64,000 bases of DNA from Glandiceps talaboti (taxonomy: Eukaryota > Hemichordata > Enteropneusta > Spengelidae): NCBI RefSeq assembly GCF_964340395.1, contig NC_135549.1, positions 6,454,501-6,518,500 of the forward strand, given 5' to 3'. Under the pieces are notes generated by a model. That model did no database searches. It saw only the letters and a list, made by a program, of their open reading frames with translations, and was not told the DNA's origin. Position 1 is the first letter of the stretch; every line of letters starts with the position of its first letter. A program made the translations under genes and the position numbers. Shown in pieces: positions 28,675 through 43,000 of the stretch.

Positions 28675-29688
28675 CTACTTGATAAACATGATGTAAAATG
28701 CCATGGTAACGCATGAACATGCCACTGCTAAATGTAATCTTGTCCCAACCACTGCAGCTGTAAATAACAAAGTCAAACACATTATATGGTCAATATTATA
28801 CATCATTAAGAGCTAAATGATCAGCATATTTCATTTCCACATATTCTTGTAATATCGTTAGACCTTGTTTTTACACATCTATTAAAATATCCACAACTAC
28901 TCCTTTTCTCAGACAGAAACAACAATTTTAGTCTCAATGTCAACTACCAACTCATTCTTTTTACAAATATTTATGAAATTCATAATCTTTCATACTAGAA
29001 AGTTTTTTAAGCATGTTTGATATTATGAAACCCCTCTCTCCAACATGCAGGTACTAAAAGGATCCACCTCACGTACATATACAGGGACGTTAGGTTAAAG
29101 TCAGTCAATAACACCTGGACAACGCAAGCACCTATCGCTGTCACATAAGTTATTATCATTATGCATCTAAAATGTTTTTATTCACGCTGACAAATTCACC
29201 TTATACCATTGGTTAATATAAATATAGGTGTATTCTATTTATTATTGATATGTTTGTGAAAGTGTGACTGCAGAGAACACAGCAAGAACTTATGCAAATA
29301 CCATGAGTATGCAACACTTGCACTCATGCATCATGGGGGTTCTGTAATATTACCCTTGAGTCAGCATACCTACTGACTTCCAGCCCTGTGTTTGTGATTG
29401 CACATGGGGTCTTTTCTAGTCTGATAGAAACTGTAATTTCAATTTTAATATGTTCCACTAACTCACCTTTATAAAATACACCCATAAAACCCTTTTTCTC
29501 CGATAGGAACCATTGCTTAAGTCTTGGTACTCTTTTCATATATGCACAGGTACATACTATTAATAAACCCAAAATAATCAGCCCATCAAATGAATAAACT
29601 GCAAAGATAAAAACGACAAGTGTTGTAAAATGTATAACTATCACTGCTTCAATAACAACTACCACCAACAAGACTTATGCTTTTATCC

Positions 29689-29749
<61 letters not shown>

Positions 29750-30440
29750 TGTCTGTCTGTCTGTCTGTGTTAGTAGGATATTCAAAAGCTTTGTGGAATG
29801 ATCACATCTGATTACATTAAGATGGAGATGTGATTCAGGATCTGAATGATAGTAGTTATTTCACAGAAGCCATCACATTATTAACAGTAACAACAGCCAT
29901 TGAGTGCACCCATCTTTTGGTTTTTGAAAAGTATCACTGACTTCTTAGAACAGTTCAAAATTGGCAGATGTGCATGTCCTCTAGTAGTAGCATAATGTTT
30001 TTATTAGCCATAAACCAATACATAAAGCCACTGAATAACTCTTCTTTTTCAATCCTCTTCCCTATTTCATTGTTAGATGTTACTAGTACTATATGTAACT
30101 GCTAACTGTAATGGGTGTTAACTGTTTTTACATTTACTGAAAAGGTCAACATGCACACTTAATTCAAGCAACATAATCGTTCCTTCAGCAGTTTCCTGTT
30201 GCGTTTATACATTCTAAAATTGGTTAATATTAACACATTGTCATCTATCATAACTTTCGTTTAACCATACAAGGAGAAAGGAAATCCCGGATATTAAAAG
30301 GATGGGCACTAACTTGCCCCATGCCTGTCAGATCAAATGTCAATTGGGAAATTGGAGAATATGATTTACGAACATCATCATATCAACTTGAAATAATTTC
30401 GTCAAACTGTACATGAAGAAAACTACCTACCGTTAGTCAT
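28675..30440 (-). CDS. Candidate two-exon gene for a 30-residue single-pass membrane peptide
   Basis: Inferred CDS: complement(join(28675-28757, 30431-30440)). Exon 1 gives ATG-ACT-AAC-G before GTAGGT. Exon 2 follows GTTATTTACAG and reads [20 protein letters not shown] then FYIMFIK and TAG, giving 30 residues. An in-frame TAA lies upstream of the ATG. Residues ~10-28 form one hydrophobic segment, ending in Lys, as in tiny ER or mitochondrial membrane proteins. It lies head-to-head with the SH3-FAM107 gene, the two ATGs about 410 bp apart, suggesting a shared promoter. I do not recognise the family. It could equally be part of a non-coding RNA or be a chance frame. Confidence 0.35.
29691..29768. 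repeat. (GT)n(CTGT)n microsatellite
   Basis: About 29 GT units followed by five CTGT units. Confidence 0.95.
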
Positions 30441-30848
30441 GTTGAACTTGTTAGAATGGAGTCTTTATCATCTAGATATGCAGACTATTTTGTCCATTAG
30501 TAATTTGTTAAATAGAAAATTAAAATTTCAGTTTCGGCGTCACACATGCACTGTTTACGTGGAAGCGGAAGTTATTTTAGTTTGGATCCCTTTCCTAAGA
30601 ATTGTGGGATAGGTCACGATATGCAAATCATGGGTCACCAAACCTAAACTTGCTATCGGGCACTTCCCTAGTCAGTCAGATAGTCTAGTCAGTTGTTGTC
30701 GTGAGCGCCAGATGATACCGTATTACTGCCTGTTCGCAAAGAAACTAACAATATTTTTACATTACAGTGTGTTTATTTGAGGACTGTTTGTATCCGTTGA
30801 TATTGCACTAATGTTTAGGGGTAGCTAGAAGGCGACGAAGGGTCGACG
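30441..30848. promoter_or_regulatory. Putative bidirectional promoter region
   Basis: This is the interval between the candidate minus-strand start (30440) and the SH3-FAM107 start (30849). It is more GC-rich than its surroundings, especially 30540-30600 and 30660-30848, and contains GGAAGCGGAAG (ETS-like). No TATA box is evident. Assignment rests on position only. Confidence 0.4.
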
Positions 30849-31031
30849 ATGGAAAGCACAGCTACAGTTATGTATTTGGCAAAATTCGACTACGACAAGG
30901 AGAGAGACGACGTACTGAGTTTCAAGAAAGGCGATAAGTTTGAAGTCACACACAAACCTGATGATAAGTGGTGGGCAGCTAAGAGAAGCAGCGATGGTGC
31001 TATGGGATACGTTCCTGCACTGTATTTAGAG
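30849..31031 (+). CDS. SH3-domain first coding exon
   Basis: ATG at 30849; residues 1-61 form a compact SH3: AKFDYDKERDDVLSFKKGD (ALYDY region and RT loop), KWWAAKR (tryptophan pair), GAMGYVPALYLE (3-10 helix and last strand). The end after GAG at 31031 uses a weak GTACTT donor. A better donor (CAG/GTGTGA) at 31085/31086 is also phase 0 and would add 18 residues. Both fit the next exon. It resembles no particular SH3 subfamily closely; NCK and ARHGAP12-type domains were considered and do not match beyond the fold. Confidence 0.8.
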
Positions 31032-34000
31032 GTACTTGCTAAATATTTGTATTTTAACACTACAGTAGCGTTTCCATGTAAACAGGTGTGAGAATAGTTA
31101 CGCACCTCAATGATAATCTTTTCGGCTTGACGAAAGCGGTAACTACCGGGGGGGGGGGGGGGGGGTTTAACTGTACACAGGTAGCCAATCGCAAGTGTAT
31201 GTTATATCGTTATTTTGTATACATTTTTCCACACTTTCCATTTGTTATTATTTACCTTAGAATGTTCACCTGCAATGGATGCAACATGTAAAAACAAAAT
31301 GTCTCACCTTTTCGTTTTTGTTTTATCACAGCCAACCAAAGAAAGGATAGTTGGTAGGCTTATACCAGAAGAAATCCGACAATCGGTAAATATTATATCA
31401 TATTGTAATCCTTATAGTTACTGTCATTTTCATTTTGATAGATCTATAATCATGTACCTTTACAGGAAAGGTGATATGTTTGATATTGAATGACACTAAA
31501 GTGATGGCCTTATGAGCATTATTTATGTGTTTTTTTAGTCAAATATTGTTCCATAAACATAACTGGTACTATAAACTGCCAAAGTATATGGATGATGTTT
31601 TTATGGTATTGTGTTGTATATTAGAATGTAAAATACTGTAATGTAAACTCAGAGAGACTGCCTGCAGAAAACAGAAGTGTTGATTTTACATCACAGCAGT
31701 ACAAGTATGAAACTGAAACATGTCAAACAGTGAACAGTGTGCAACTACTTTTTGCTATATATATTACAAAAAACATTCACAGTTGTCAAAGCAAACAATG
31801 TCTTTCCCAGTAACTTTCATTAGTAAGTATCATATAGAGTAGAATCAGTTTTGAAGCCCTTGGGGCATTTGAGAGAATTAAGAGTTAATTAAAACTGTGG
31901 TACTTGTTTAGGGGTCAAATCCAATTTGCGAAATAAACTTTCATTAAATACACACAAAAATAGGGATTAAAAAAAATGTTTCATGTGATGAAATAATGAT
32001 AAAAGCTGGCATCAACACTTTTGATTTTCCTATTGTAGTGATTGGCCTTGGTACATGTAGATGTTCTTTAATTGATAACAGGGAAGTTAATTTGCATGTA
32101 GATAGATTGTAACTGTCAACTGCCTTATTTGTATATCAACCCTAATTACTGGCATGCAGAGATGATTAACAAAGAGGACGGGAAGCCATTTGAGGGGTCC
32201 CTGTTGGATAATCATCTACATATGGTAAATGTGAAGATTTACTATGGCAACAATAGAAAATTCAATTTCACCAACAACCATTAATTATCAACATTTACCC
32301 TAGAAGATTACAATTTACATTTAGTACAACTATGGAAGCTAGATCAACATTTTTTTTATTCTATTCATATTTATTCAACTCTTCAAACATTCAGTAAAAG
32401 TGTCAATTCACCATCGTTAATTTTAAATTTTATGATAACCCTCATATCCAAAGCATATTGAAATTAAAAAAAAAATTCAGATGGTTATCTAGAACTGGGT
32501 TACCACCAGAGATCTGGATTTGTTTAAATTTTAATTCATGTTAGTTTGAATAAAAGGAGGAAGTCTATCACATCTTTTATGGTTATTTCCTGAAGTAACA
32601 TCTGCCAGTGGCTACCTATTCAAACACAGCAATGTATAATGGAAGTGAGTGAGTCTGATATGTCATTAAAAATGAGATGATTTCTAGGGATTCAGTGGTA
32701 AACCGATAAATAAAGAATTGCATTTGCTAATATTTATATATCTTGATGTGCCATCAGAAATAAAATGTAAAAATATTGTAATAATTAAAGTGTGTATTGC
32801 TAATTACATATGCATAAACAATTTTTTTTTTACCATATTTCATTACCATATGAAATTTGACAGAGTTCAATGTTTACCCCAATGATTAGACATTCTTATA
32901 CAGTTATTGCAGTGTATTTGTGATATGCATGACTTAGCTGTAGATCTTGTCATACATACTGCTGTCTGCTATCGCATTTCAAACTGAATCAATGAAGTGT
33001 TTGACATCCCAGATGAAATAGGGACAATTAGTCGTATTCATACTGGACTGAGCCAGTGATGCAAGACATACACACAGTCATAATTATGCAAACTAAGAGG
33101 CTTATACTGGATGATTTAAGAAGTACAGTGATAATGCAATGGAATGTCATGCTTTTCATGTGTATGCATCCACACACATATATAGGCAGTGGAATTCAAA
33201 TGCTAAAATTAGTTTGCTTTATCTGACTGCTGATATTAGTAACCAACTGTGTATTGTCATAATGTACATGTTGTGGCAAGATGTGTTGTTACTGAATAAA
33301 CTGACTAAATACACCAACAATTCATAGCTGAATTGAATGCCATTATTGTTTAATAGATCTGAATCCGTAGTAAGAATTGAAGTGTGTGTCATCTGTCATG
33401 GGTCGGATCAGCTTTATATCGTTGAATGCATTCCAGCAAACATGATTGCAATCTCAGCATAGAAGGTGAATGACCAGATATATTAGTTTATCAATACCCT
33501 TGCTATCAGTATCATGGAAAGAATTAGACTTATTTAAATTTGCGCCAAGAGGCTGTCAGGTTAGCTGTTTATTATTTCAAAACAGTGTTCAGAGTGGAGA
33601 GGGAAAGAATAACATTCACATTATTTGCCTGTACAGTTTGTGGCATTGAGTTATGGTTCACAGCTCATGCTTGTTGTCAGGAGCCTGTAATCAATAACAA
33701 AGTACATACTAACACCAGTGACAACACATCTACCTTGTCAATGCTTCTATTATATAGGTTTCCTTTTATCGAAAATCAAAACATAAATTCAGCTGTTAAT
33801 GAATACATTTACAACACTTAGCCATGAACTGAATTGATTTTGTTGATCATACTAGTGTAATATAGTTGTTGCGTAGGAGGAACCATACTCTTGTGATAAT
33901 CAATAGTTTGTAAAAACATATATACATTTTGTCCTTATAGAGGACTAAGGGATAGGTGAGTGATTAATGATAGGAACATGCATATAAACTGAAATGAACC

Positions 34001-37000
34001 AATTACAATGGAAAAGCTCTTAACACACACAGGCAATTAAGTTTTTTGTTATCTAGACCATAGCATCAGTTTGCAATGTATGAATATGGCATACACAGAT
34101 ACAATGAAGCATTTCAATTTTTCATGAATCTTCATTATCACGTCAAATTAGTTTCTAACGAGGAAAGTAAATATCGAGGTATATACATAGGCTGTAATTT
34201 CAACAGGCAGTAAATATGGGGTCAGTTTGTAGTCATTAATCATAGAGTAGCCATATGTCATATTGTCAGCTACATTTTAGTTTTCATTCACTCTATGCTT
34301 TTAAGTAGTAGATATGTCTATAAATAGAAGGACACCAGCAATTTTACCTCTGCTTAAATTAAAATTACAAGGAGCAATAAGCATTGAGATCATGTTGAAG
34401 ATAAGTGAGTCCTAATGTCTGGTCTGGTAATTTAGTCATGATTAGAAAAGACATAAATGATAGACTCTCCACCTCCAACGTTCTGTAAGTTGTCTACTTG
34501 TCAATGTCATGTTAGCCGTAATTTTGATGTCAGTGCTCATCTAGTGTGATGATTTAGTTATTAGGAATTAGATCTGCCCATCTTGGTTTCTAAACTTCCA
34601 CACATTTTGTTGTAGTTTAACTTGAGTCTGGAATTGATACACGTCATGTCCATCATTACTTTTGATATGACCTACTTCCATTTACATGAAAACACATCAC
34701 ATGATCACAGTGGAGAGTCAGACCATAGTCATTGACTTTTTGAGGAATTGAATCCGTAGATTAAATTATTTAAACCAGTGATAACATTTCGCTAATGTAA
34801 CGTTAAATGGTCATGGTTTTAATACATGGCAAAATATTGACATTTCTATAAAACTAGGTAATGAATCCAGGTTCATGGTCACAAGCACATCCACTCACAA
34901 AGGGATAGATTTGACCTTCACCACTAGGATAAACAAAACAGCATCAGACTAGTTTGGGGTTGGAAGTTCAAGTGCATGTGTGGGATGTGATTGTGAAAAA
35001 TAAGTTTAAAATCAATAATTTGTAGTATGAAAGTGTGAAAAAAACTGTTAGACTGGTTTGGGGTTGAAAGTTCAAGAGCATAGATGCCTTGTGATCATGA
35101 AAAATAAAAATATCTTACAAGTACATGCACATATAAACAGACATAAGGCTAAAAATGGCCGACCTTCATAGTAATCATCATTTCTCCTATACAAGATCCC
35201 TTCCATGTGAGACAATAACTGTTTGGGGTTAAAATTCAAGTGTGTGTTTGTTGTTGTGCTAGTGAAAAAAAATATGTTGAAATCAAGGATAAACATGTAT
35301 GAAAACTGGTATATATTAGTCTAGAGTCTGTCTGTGGCTTTGAGTCCTCTACAAAGCCATGGATAGATTCTAGACTACTGGTATATCATGTATATAGGAA
35401 AATATAGTAGTTGTCATTTCTAATTAGTGCAAGAACCCATCCTTGTGAGTAACTGTCAATGATGACAAAGATATTATGTCTTAATAGTCTCAGGAAATCT
35501 CTGTCATTAATCTCTCAAATAAAAGAAGTGTTTTCCCAAATAAAAAACCTATCTTTCTCCCAGAAAGGAAATGTAGTATTAATTTCTCAGAAAACATATT
35601 CCCCAATAATAATCTATATTTTCTGAGAAAGGAAATGTGGTATTGAATTCAGAAGTAGATGGATGGGGCAGGAAAGAGACAATTTCATATCAGGAACTGT
35701 TACCACAATATTGGTGAAAAAAGTAGTGGGAATAGGGAAATGATGAAAAAGAATAGTAATTCTGTTGATCCACGTGAGATTATTCTAAATAGATTGGTAA
35801 ACACCCTAAAACCATGGATTTAGAGCATGCAAGTTATTGCCAATGTTATTGGGTAGACTGACTGAACTTTGGAAATTGGTAAAACCATAGAAATTATGAA
35901 GTTGGTGCATTAAAGTAATCATCAGTATTATTTTACTGAACGTTGGAATCTGTGTAAAAACAAGTGTATGAATTTCTATTTGTAGTGGCTTTATTATAGT
36001 CTACATGGTATTTTTGTTAGTATTGTAAAACAATAGAAATTTAGCAAGCTGTTGATACAAACTGTTTATATCTAACATTGATTGATTAGATAGAATCCAA
36101 CAGGTGGTTATACAAATCATACCATGTTCTCCTATATACAACTACAGTACATGTACACACGTAACTAGTGTGCATTGTGACACCAATGACCGATTACACT
36201 TATCTGGTTTCATCAAGTCTAGTATTCTAATCTTATTTGAAGCAAGGAAGAGAAAAGATTATGGAAAACTGAGCATTAATCTGCCTAGACTTTCCGTACT
36301 TATGTGTTTGTTTCCAAAGCAACGGATGAATGAATTATGCTATTGCCAACTACTAGTACTAGTAATGCTTACTGAGTTAGCAATCCACATTATTTTGAGG
36401 AAGTAGAATTGAAAAAATTCTATTGTATGTGTACCTGAACTGTCCAATGTCGTGCTACTGAAATCAAATAAGAAATGAGCATCAGGTGTGTTTGCTTTGA
36501 GTTAATGTGATTTGGCAATTTGTTAAATCAATTGCTTCTGTAATTGGTTGGAACCATTCTGACAAATCTGACCTTTCTATAATTTATGTGTGTACATGCA
36601 CAGTTTGTGATGTCATATGCCATTTCTGTTGGGTTGGGTATTTATTCTGAACAGTTGCAAGTAAGACAGTAATCAAGGTGTTCTCCATTAGGCTAATCAA
36701 ATTACAGTTCTTCTGAAAGTGGGTTGAACATATTTGCAAATTTGAGATGTAAGTGTATCATAGTGTATGTGTGCTAAATTTGATGAGAAGGTACTTACAT
36801 TTGTATATGTGAAATAGTCTTGGTGTTGAAATACAATAAAAAGCAAGATGTGAATGTTTTTAATGGATTTCTTCATTTGGCAATTATATCAAATTATTTT
36901 TGAAATTTATGTGCACATTACTTGTATGCTTGACTTGTGATGTCAAGGTATTCCATAATGTGGGATAATTGAAATACAGAAATCAAAGCAAGGTCTGATT

Positions 37001-40000
37001 TTTGATAAATCGATTAGGCCTGAATCAAATTCTGAAATTAACTTGGAACATTTTGGCAGGTTTGACCTTTAATACAGTGTGCATGCATGAATTGCGATGT
37101 CAAAGTACTCAGGTACTAACTCCATACATTGTTTGAATATAGTTAAAATGAGGTGTGGTATGGTTGTTGATAATTCGATTTCTTCATTAGGCTTCAAATT
37201 GTGAAATTAACCTGAAACATTGTCACAGTTTTAATCTGTAATACAGTGTGCATGCATGAAATACCATGTCACAGTACTCAGGTACTAACTCCATACATTG
37301 TTTGAATATAGAAATCAATATGGGGTGTTGAAAGGTGGTAACTTTCTTCACTACATGTAGTTTGAATCCTGGACCGCAGCTTTGACCTGTAAATACATAA
37401 TTGCATTAATTGTGATGTCACTGTACTCCATACATAAAATAGTTGAAATACAGAAATCAAAACATGATCTGGTTGTTGCTAGTCTAGTTCCTGTACAGTA
37501 TCGTTGCTATTTGTAGACCACAGTTGGCATCCAGACTAGGTTGTTGCCAACTTTAGTTCTATATGTGATAGATCAGATTCTTTCACAGTATGATTGTTTT
37601 GAAAAGTATTTATGACTTCTGACCTGTATTATACATGAATTGCGATGTCAAGGTACTCCAACTGTAAAGTAGTAGAAACACTAGAAAACAATGTAAGACC
37701 ATATATAGATAAGTTTATTTAAGACTCACCTACAGCATACTTTAATAAGGTGAGGACATTCCTTAAAGTTCAAGGCTAAGTATTTCTACAAAGACTACAA
37801 TATATTTATATTTAAAACCTGACACAAAATAGAGAGTGAAATGGACAATATAGATCCCTTATTTTGTAAATACATAGACAAGATGTCTGGATATCAGTGA
37901 ATTTAAAAGATATGTAGGCAGTATTTATTTGACACAATAGAGGTTCTGCAGATATGTGATGATGTATTCATTCATACAATAGGTAAAGGCAAACTTGTAT
38001 TGTTCAAACATGCAAATAGTTACTTCCACACCTATAAACTGACCTGCCTTATACTAGCCTGTGTTAAACCATTGACGCCTGAGTTCACTCAAAGGTCTGT
38101 GATTTTAACAGACTTCTGTAGCCAGCATGTAGGAGGTTTTTAACTACCCTCTACAAAAACCTTAAAAAGCCTGTATTGAAATGCAGATGTAAACTCTTAT
38201 CAGTTATGCAAATGAAGGTGTAAGTCTATTGATATACCTGTATGCAGTTTGCTACCCTGGTAAAATGCTGTTGAGTAATACCAGTAGTTGTTGACACAAT
38301 AAACACCCTGTGTAGGGAGATAGCAAACACCATGTTGTGATGAGCTGACATATATTTGCCAATGAAGTCAAAGAATATGTTGTACAATATGGCAGTGAGT
38401 TGTTAAAGCTTAGTTACAATTTGTGATGTATGTAGCTAAGATCAAATATAGAGAGATGAATATGCCATAAAATCTATCAGCTGTAGTGAAGTGTAAATAG
38501 TGTCAGGAAAAGGGTCAAGAATTGCAAACAAAAAGATTTATATGAAAACTAATATTTTCTTCACAATCTGTAATGATTACCAGTAACAATGTGTGTAGCC
38601 AAGAGACTGGGCTATCTGACCCCACATACTGGCATGACAGTCTAGCTTAGAGATTTGGCTGTCTGACTTGATATACTAGTGTGACAGTATAGCCAGAGAC
38701 TTGGCTATCTGACTTGACATACTGGCTTTGATACTATGGTCCAGAGACTTGCCTATAGATCTGACTTGACAAACTAGCTGCCTTGACAGTATAGCCGGAG
38801 ACTTGGCTACCTGACTTGACATACTGGCTTGACAGTCTAGCCTAGAGATTTGGCTATCTGACTTGACATACTGGCTGGACAGTATAGCCCAGAGACTTGG
38901 CTATCTGACTTATGACATACTGGCTTGACAGTCTAGCCCAGACACTTGGCTATCTGACTTGACATACTGGCTTGACAGTATAGCCCAGAGACTTGGCTAT
39001 CTGACTTATGACATACTGGCTTGACAGTATAGCCCAGACACTTGGCTATCTGACTTGACATACTGGCTGGACAGTATAGCCCAGAGACTTGGCTATCTGA
39101 CTTATGACATACTGGTTTGACAGTATAGCCCAGACACTTGGCTATCTGACTTGACATACTGGCTTGACAATATAGCCCAGAGACTTGGCTATCTGACTTA
39201 TGACATACTGGCTTGACAGTATAGCCCAGAGACTTGGCTATCTGACTTGGCATACTGGCTGGACAGTATAGCCCAGAGACTTGGCTATCTGACTTGACAT
39301 ACTACTTTACTGGCTTGACAGTATATATAGTGTGCTGGAAAATGGTGTTTTCAAACGAGATAGCCAAGTCTCTAGTCAGTGTGCATGGTATATTTCTTTT
39401 CAATTTACTGCATCATCGTAAAACCACAGTCCTTGTTTCTTTGCACATTACAACACATAGCGTCATGATTGTTGTTTTCCTTTGTATAAATGGAAAAGTG
39501 TGTTCTGGCTTGCAAGAATGATAGAATAATTAATATGAATGCCAAACAATGTCATGAATTTTACTTGAAACAAATTTGTGATTGTATTGATACAAAAGCA
39601 AATTAGTCATTTAGTGTTAAATTCACAAAAACATATCTTGAATAATGGGTCAGTCTCTTGATAAAGACTGACGTGTGCGGTCAAAAATTTCAGGTAATAA
39701 TTTTCAAGTTTGTGTGTTTGGAACAAAAGCTTTATGTAATACATTAGATGACCAACAGAGATGAATTTGAAGAAAACAAATATCCTGTTGTGTGTTTGTC
39801 ACAACCTGGTGTTTACAGAATCCATATTGCAAAGTTTTACACATATCTGTGTGCAGTATGTCAGTGTTCACATTACCAATGACTCTTTATTATTTATGAA
39901 TGACTCACTGACATAATCTAGACTAGTGGCCTTGTCAGCACACCAACTGTTCCTTGACCGTAGGTGAATCATTTTAGCCTACCTGTAGTCATGAAGGACT

Positions 40001-43000
40001 AATGCTACTATGCTAATAGTTCAGCTATCCTAACTGCCATTTTGATTTTTTGAATTTCACTCATCCTACATTCTAGACTAGAAGATTTAACGTGTGTTCG
40101 TAGATTTGGAGGAATCTTAGAATGGTTGAAATAATGTCGTTGCATTAGTCCTTCAAGACTGCATGTAGGTTAGAGCCACTTGTAATCACCATACTAAGTT
40201 GCTAACTGTGGGGTAGTATATTATTGTAGAATGTCATCTCATACATGAATGACTTGTAACCACCATGCTAACTTAAACTGTATAGTGCAGTGTATTATTT
40301 TACAATGTAAAATCTCATATGAATGACTTGTAACCACCATGCTAACTGTATAGTGCACAGTGTATTGTTGAATCTCACCTAGGGTATAAATACTAAAATA
40401 GTATATGAATAATGCTAGACATTACAAGAACTTAAAGTTAGAAACAGTAATACAAACTATTATGTCACTATCATGCCAAATATATATCCAGTCAGTGGTT
40501 GGCAAAGATACTGCAGTACTGTATTTTGTAGATGAATACAATTTTAGTCTTCATTGTGATTTATATCCAATTATGAAAAGCTAGGGAAGTGTTATCTTTG
40601 CAGTCATGTAGGACAAATAGAACAAAAGACAGATGGCTTTCAAAGGGGAAGTCCCATCTAACATACCAGTACTCTAGGTAAATGCAGACCTGTCCAGTTT
40701 GAGATTTGTGATTATAAACTACATGGTTATATACTGCAATAAACTAGTTTAGTTGGAATAATTCCAACCACTGTGGAATTCAAGTACAAAGCAATAATGC
40801 TTATCAAAGGGGAAGTCCCATTCTGCATGTTAAGTAAACAGACACTTGTCCAGGTTGAGATACTTTGAAATAACTCTGAACATGCTAAAGCACTTCACAA
40901 ACATGAATGGATGTGTACCAGGTGTATAGAAATCTCAGGGCCATGTCTCCAGTAGATGCTAAATCTTGACAGTTGGAGATCACTAAGTGACTCATCATAC
41001 ATAAAGAAATTTCATGGCCAAGTTACCTCTATGGACTGATATCAATGCAAATATCGACCTTTGCATGCGTTGAGGTGTATGATTTATTACTTACCTCTGC
41101 CCTGGATTCTTCTGTCAATGGAGTAGAATTGTGTTTATTCAAATAATAGCTAGGTACTAGATATAAGAACTAGGAGGAGCTCTATGCAGGGTTGAGGGTC
41201 ATATATTCTTGTTGTCAATATATTCAACTAAAAATCTTGTCATTTTGGGGAATTATTTATCGACAAACTCGGAAATTTGAAAGTAGCCAGAATATTCACT
41301 TTATTTATTCATGAACATAAAATGTGAAAAGGAAACAAAATAACACAAATACAAAAATAAAACTGAAAAATTAGAAAAACTAGACAATTAGATTCCACAT
41401 GTGTCATGTGTATTACTTCTCTTGAGAACAACATTACTTTTTTTTGTATATATATATGCGTGATCTTAGCCTGGAAGTGGAATCGTTATTTCCCCATCAC
41501 ATTTGGAAATCAAAAATTCAAAATTCCCATTTGCCTAGATTTTAAGCTAGCGTGGTCATGTTTGCTTGAATACATGTGACATTATCAATCTTCCCAATCG
41601 TGAAAATCAAATAGTATTTGCAGAATATACAATCAGTTCCTATATCACAGCAATCATGTATCTTTTACACAGAATCCTTCTTAATCTTTCTAGAATACAA
41701 AACAATAACATCAGAATATACTCTATAAATTGACATCAAAAGGTCATTGCACTTATACATCATATACCGGTATATTATTGAAAAGACATATAAAATGTTG
41801 GCGTGTGAAAACCAGGGAATCCGGTGCACAGATGACCACGCAGGTAGTAAATTAAGTTAGAACAAAGACTAGACACATGGTCATTCTTTGCAACCCTGAC
41901 TCATACAGGTATAGGTCAGGGATTGACATCATAAAGGGTTGAGTTTGAATGGGGAAAAAAGTATGGGTCACTCAACATATAAAACCAATAAAAGACTACC
42001 TTTGAGATGAAATTGAAAAGCCAAACAGATTCATGCTGTTATGAAAGATAAGCTAGTGTAAAATTCATGTAGTCTACCTGTAGACTTGAAGGATAAATGC
42101 TACTACACTATTTTTAGCTCATCAATCAAATGTCAGTTTTAGCATAAACAGTGGAGAAGGAACTCTCTGACTAGATTAATGCTAAGTACACTATGTCAGC
42201 TATCCTAACTGCTATTTCGATTGAATTTGGAGAAAAGAGCGAAAATTAAAAAATTACAATGGTAGTTAGCATAGCTGAAATAGTGGTACAGTAGTAGCAT
42301 TAGTCCTTCAAGACTACAGGTAGGCAAGAGAAGTCATAAAATTACATACACACAGACAAATACATGTAACTTGTCTGTGATACAAGTATCCATTGGCTCC
42401 AGATGATAGACAAATGCCGTATATTAATCCTGTTTGCAGATAGACTTACATTATAAATACAGTCAAACTTAAATCTCCACTTATGTTGAACTTGTACTCT
42501 TGTCTGCAAACAGGACTTATAAACATGTCATATTGTATATATGTGTAGATTCTAGTGCTATCCATGGTATCGAATCATCTCATCACCCATAAAGAGAGGT
42601 CTTGAGATTTGAAGCCATGCATAGCACTAGACTAGTGTGTAGTGTCATGAAAAAATTAACTTATCCAGAAATCATTCAAAGACTCATACAAGGTTTTTTT
42701 GAGAAGATAACAGATGCGTATATGGATACCAGTATCCAGTTTATATAATGATATCCCTTATAATTTAGTATAGTATTAAAGTCTTCGGTCTTGCACTCTG
42801 ACTATCTGGAATGCCAAATATGTATACACCAATTGACTTTATCATGATGTATATTATGTGCCTTATTCAGATACCTTGTGTGTATTGAGTTAGAACATGT
42901 ACATGTAACTTATGTATTAAACTTGAATGCAGATGAAAACTGAGCTTAACTTTCACTTTAAGACAAAAAGTAGAATAATATATACCTGAGGTAATATATT

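Noticed and set aside
29324-29671. Minus-strand 115-codon frame with a hydrophobic N-terminal half
   Set aside because: No recognisable family or splice context; the hydrophobicity follows from a T-rich antisense composition. It lies inside the intron of the candidate small minus-strand gene.
30849-31031. NCK-type adaptor
   Set aside because: Only the generic SH3 signature matches. No second or third SH3 and no SH2 follow; instead a Ser/Pro-rich region and FAM107 exons do.
33940-33960. 15-bp microexon between TTATAG and GTGAGT
   Set aside because: It would introduce an in-frame TAG at phase 0 and encodes nothing conserved.
38933-39253. Minus-strand 106-codon repeat protein
   Set aside because: It lies wholly in the ~50-bp minisatellite. 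The unit variants are explained by DNA-level copying and there is no coding context.
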